Assembly (NCBI GenBank): GCA_045807125.1 | Contig: JBJMHZ010000013.1 | Coordinates: forward strand, 1 to 64,000 | Direction: 5' to 3' | DNA from: JBJMHZ01 sp045807125 | GTDB lineage: Bacteria > Actinomycetota > Actinomycetes > JAWWOL01 | Length of the DNA stretch: 64,000 nt | In this document: positions 62,048 through 64,000 of the stretch, piece after piece | Layout: every line of letters begins with the position of its first letter | Position numbering within the stretch: the stretch's first letter is position 1 | Notes under the pieces: model-generated | Databases searched by the model: none | The model's input: the letters and a program-made list of their open reading frames with translations, nothing else | Told to the model about the DNA's origin: nothing | Made by a program: the position numbers and the translations under genes

Positions 62048-62743
62048 TTATGCCTCTTTCGAGGCATCCGTGCTGTTGATGGCTCGGCCAGCGTGGCTGG
62101 TGGCAAGAATGTGCAGGCTGAGCGCCTTATTGACCGCGTCCAGCCTGGATACCGCACCCAGTTTCGCGAAGATGTTGCGCAGGTGCCGTTTCACCGTTCC
62201 CTCGGCGATGTGGAGTCGATGGGCTATCTGCGCATTGCTGTAGGCCTCGGCCACCAGCTGCAGGATCTCGGTCTCGCGGGGCGACAGCACCATGGGACTC
62301 GCGCCCGTCACGCGCTCGAAGCTGTCTCTCGAGATGTTGAGCAGTAGTCGGTCATGGGTGAGCACGCCGCGCACTGCGGCAATGAGCTCCTCTCTGGACG
62401 CCGTCTTTAGCAGGTAGGCCGAGACGCCGGCCGCCAAGACATTGGTGATCAGTGCGGGCTCGTCGAACATGCTGAGGATGATGATCTTGGTGAGTGGGAT
62501 GGCCTGGCGGAGCACGGCGACCGTCCGACGCACGTCGTCACCCGGGATGCCGACGTCGAGGATGATGACGTCGGGAGGGCGACGACGGACGATGTCGAGC
62601 GCTCCCTTGGCGTCCCCGGCATCCCCGATGACGACTAGGTCGTCCTCGAGCTGGAAGATCTCCCGCAATCCCTGCCGGAAAAGGACGTGGTCGTCGACCA
62701 GCACAATGGTGCTGCGCTTCTCTCGTTGCTCGGGCGATGTCAT
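62048..62743 (-). CDS. LuxR/NarL-type response regulator
   Basis: A 231-residue protein. The receiver domain has the acidic pair in VLVDDHVLF, phosphoryl Asp in VIILDVGIPG and Lys in SAYLLKTAS. The C-terminal LuxR helix-turn-helix is LSPRETEILQLVAEAYSNAQ and IAHRLHIAEGTVKRHLRNIF. Its start overlaps the kinase stop by four bases, so they form a two-component pair. Likely the main regulator of the cluster, with the upstream intergenic motifs as possible targets. Confidence 0.94.
   Translation of the reverse strand: MTSPEQREKRSTIVLVDDHVLFRQGLREIFQLEDDLVVIGDAGDAKGALDIVRRRPPDVIILDVGIPGDDVRRTVAVLRQAIPLTKIIILSMFDEPALITNVLAAGVSAYLLKTASREELIAAVRGVLTHDRLLLNISRDSFERVTGASPMVLSPRETEILQLVAEAYSNAQIAHRLHIAEGTVKRHLRNIFAKLGAVSRLDAVNKALSLHILATSHAGRAINSTDASKEA
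62050..62067 (-). terminator. Hairpin at the end of the response-regulator gene
   Basis: ATGCCTC and GAGGCAT (62050-62056, 62061-62067) form a perfect 7-bp stem with a 4-base loop (GAAA in the minus-strand transcript, a stable tetraloop). The stem includes the last base of the TAA stop codon and the final codons. No U-tract follows, so it is a weak terminator or a regulatory hairpin. Confidence 0.5.
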
Positions 62744-63822
62744 CTCGCCGCTGCTCTGGAGATGGGGATCGCAAACTCTACTCTGGTTCCTCGAGCTCGC
62801 TCGCTCGTGACGACCAGCTGTCCGCCTACTGCGGCCGCCCGCTCGCGCATCGAACTGATGCCCTCGCCACTGCCCGCCTTGGACGCCGTGTCGAAGCCGA
62901 TCCCGTCGTCACTGATCACGCCGCGCAACTCGTGAGGAGCGAGGTCCAGTGTGCAGGAGATCATGGCGGCGTCGGAGTGCTCGATGGCGTTCCGCAACGC
63001 CTCACGGGCGAGGTAGAAGACCTCGTCCAGCACGTTGGCAGGGATCCATGCCTCGTCCCCGTTGACGGACAGCTCCACGGTGCGACCCGGCTCCGCCATC
63101 GCCTCGATGAAGGCCAGAAGAGCCTTTTCCAGGTTGTCGAATTCTGACTCCAAGCGCAACTCGCCGGATACCCGCCGAACGGCGTCCATCGTCCCGACGG
63201 CCACGTCGTAGGCCTGCGCGAGGTGCGCCTCGGCCCTCCGCGAGTCGCTCGTACGGTACGCCCGGAGCAGCTCCAGGTCGCGGATCACGATGCTCGCCTG
63301 GCCGCCTACCCGATCGTGCAGCTCCCGGGCGATGCGGCGCCGCTCGGCCAACAGCGCCTGATGAACCTCCTCGAGAATGAAGCTGAGGTAAGCCCCGGAC
63401 GCCCATCTGATGCGGGCCATGATGCCGCGTTGCAGCGCGAGCGCCGCCGTGCACACGGCTGGGGCGGGCGCCGGCAGGTCCCGCGCCAGGTCGTTGACGT
63501 GAGCGATGACCGTGTCGAAGAGCTCGACCGCCGCACGGAGGGATTCCGCCGGATGCACCCCGGCCGCGGCGCGCGAGGCCCCTACTCGCCAGGACAGGTC
63601 CATGGCGTCGGCGCTAGCCAGGTCGCCGGCAGACAGGCTCGCGACGACGTCCTTGACGATCAAGCGCGCCTGATCGGCTATCTGTCCGAGGGTCTCGTCG
63701 TCGTTCGCTAGCTTGCTCCCTATCCCCCTCAGCCGGCTGACGTAACGATCGACGATGGTGTCGGCGTGCGCCTCGACGAGGCGAGCGAGAGCACTGTTCG
63801 TTTCGTCGGAGCTCGCCGCCAC
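62740..63822 (-). CDS. Soluble NarL-type sensor histidine kinase
   Basis: A 360-residue protein from GTG 63822 with AAGGGGGAC upstream. No membrane segment is present, so it is cytosolic. Residues 1-150 are all-helical and resemble the RsbRD-type sensor bundle. The HisKA_3 phospho-acceptor is in RRRIARELHDRVGGQASIV, and the ATP-binding domain has REALRNAIEHS, SDDGIGFD and GEGISSMRERAAA. It should phosphorylate the response regulator that follows and overlaps it. The signal is unknown; an intracellular cue is likely. Confidence 0.92.
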   Translation of the reverse strand: MAASSDETNSALARLVEAHADTIVDRYVSRLRGIGSKLANDDETLGQIADQARLIVKDVVASLSAGDLASADAMDLSWRVGASRAAAGVHPAESLRAAVELFDTVIAHVNDLARDLPAPAPAVCTAALALQRGIMARIRWASGAYLSFILEEVHQALLAERRRIARELHDRVGGQASIVIRDLELLRAYRTSDSRRAEAHLAQAYDVAVGTMDAVRRVSGELRLESEFDNLEKALLAFIEAMAEPGRTVELSVNGDEAWIPANVLDEVFYLAREALRNAIEHSDAAMISCTLDLAPHELRGVISDDGIGFDTASKAGSGEGISSMRERAAAVGGQLVVTSERARGTRVEFAIPISRAAAR

Positions 63823-64000
63823 GTGTCCCCCTTGAGGCCACCTGCTAACCGGTCATGGTCGCATCATAGACAGCCGCGAGACATGCTCGGTCTTCGTGCA
63901 GTCACCGGATGATCTCGCAGTTGCACGAGACCGGTCTCATCCTTCAGCCGGTCCAGAGAAGGTGCCGCATGCTGTTTCGCGGTGCCTTCCCGCCGCCGCT

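Noticed and set aside
40243..64000. Second copy of the tRNA-Leu 3' end marking the far end of the element
   Set aside because: I saw no convincing repeat of the T-arm and acceptor sequence downstream in the window, so the element boundary is left open.

Overview
The window is a very high-GC chromosome segment of an actinomycete (Actinomycetota). The support is a complete Pup-proteasome locus (pafA, pafB, pafC, dop, pup, prcB, prcA and the ARC/Mpa ATPase), a mycothiol ligase (mshC), an F420-type luciferase-like oxidoreductase, frequent GTG starts and the usual actinobacterial conserved hypotheticals (DUF3866, DUF3090, SCO1664-type, DUF5703). The exact genus cannot be read from the sequence.

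Layout. 1-2.4 kb: 3' part of a secreted S8 peptidase ending at a strong bidirectional hairpin. 2.4-16.2 kb: the Pup-proteasome region on the minus strand, interrupted by plus-strand DUF3866, XRE-TPR regulator and ferredoxin genes, and ending with trmI. 16-28.4 kb: housekeeping genes (site-2-type protease, RecB-like nuclease, MacB-like exporter, HAD phosphatase, MetH, Usp, PAC2 protein). 28.4-34 kb: the mshC neighbourhood with uppP and a luciferase-like oxidoreductase. 34-40 kb: aldo/keto reductase, methyltransferase, RecD-like helicase and M20 peptidase, up to a tRNA-Leu(GAG).

40.2-45.2 kb looks like a degraded integrated element. A truncated tyrosine integrase sits directly beside the tRNA, followed by a DUF6907 protein, a secreted protein, a HEPN-type protein carrying an R-x4-H motif, and small unknown genes.

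45.2-63.8 kb is a coherent terpenoid or meroterpenoid biosynthetic gene cluster, almost all on the minus strand and largely translationally coupled. A soluble histidine kinase and a LuxR-type regulator, and probably a divergent MarR regulator, would control it. In-cluster ispH, dxs and ispG would raise isoprenoid precursor supply. A polyprenyl diphosphate synthase makes the chain. Two UbiA-type prenyltransferases are present, one of them fused to an SCP2-like domain and a homocitrate/isopropylmalate-synthase-like domain in one polypeptide of about 832 residues. A FAD epoxidase-like monooxygenase, a squalene-hopene-cyclase-family protein without the DXDD acids, and a P450 would tailor the chain. 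A KAS III-like enzyme and a carrier-adenylation didomain suggest conjugation to an activated amino or carboxylic acid. The fusion protein, the non-canonical cyclase and the apparently non-canonical start codon of the KAS III gene are the most unusual items. The product is not predictable in detail from sequence alone.
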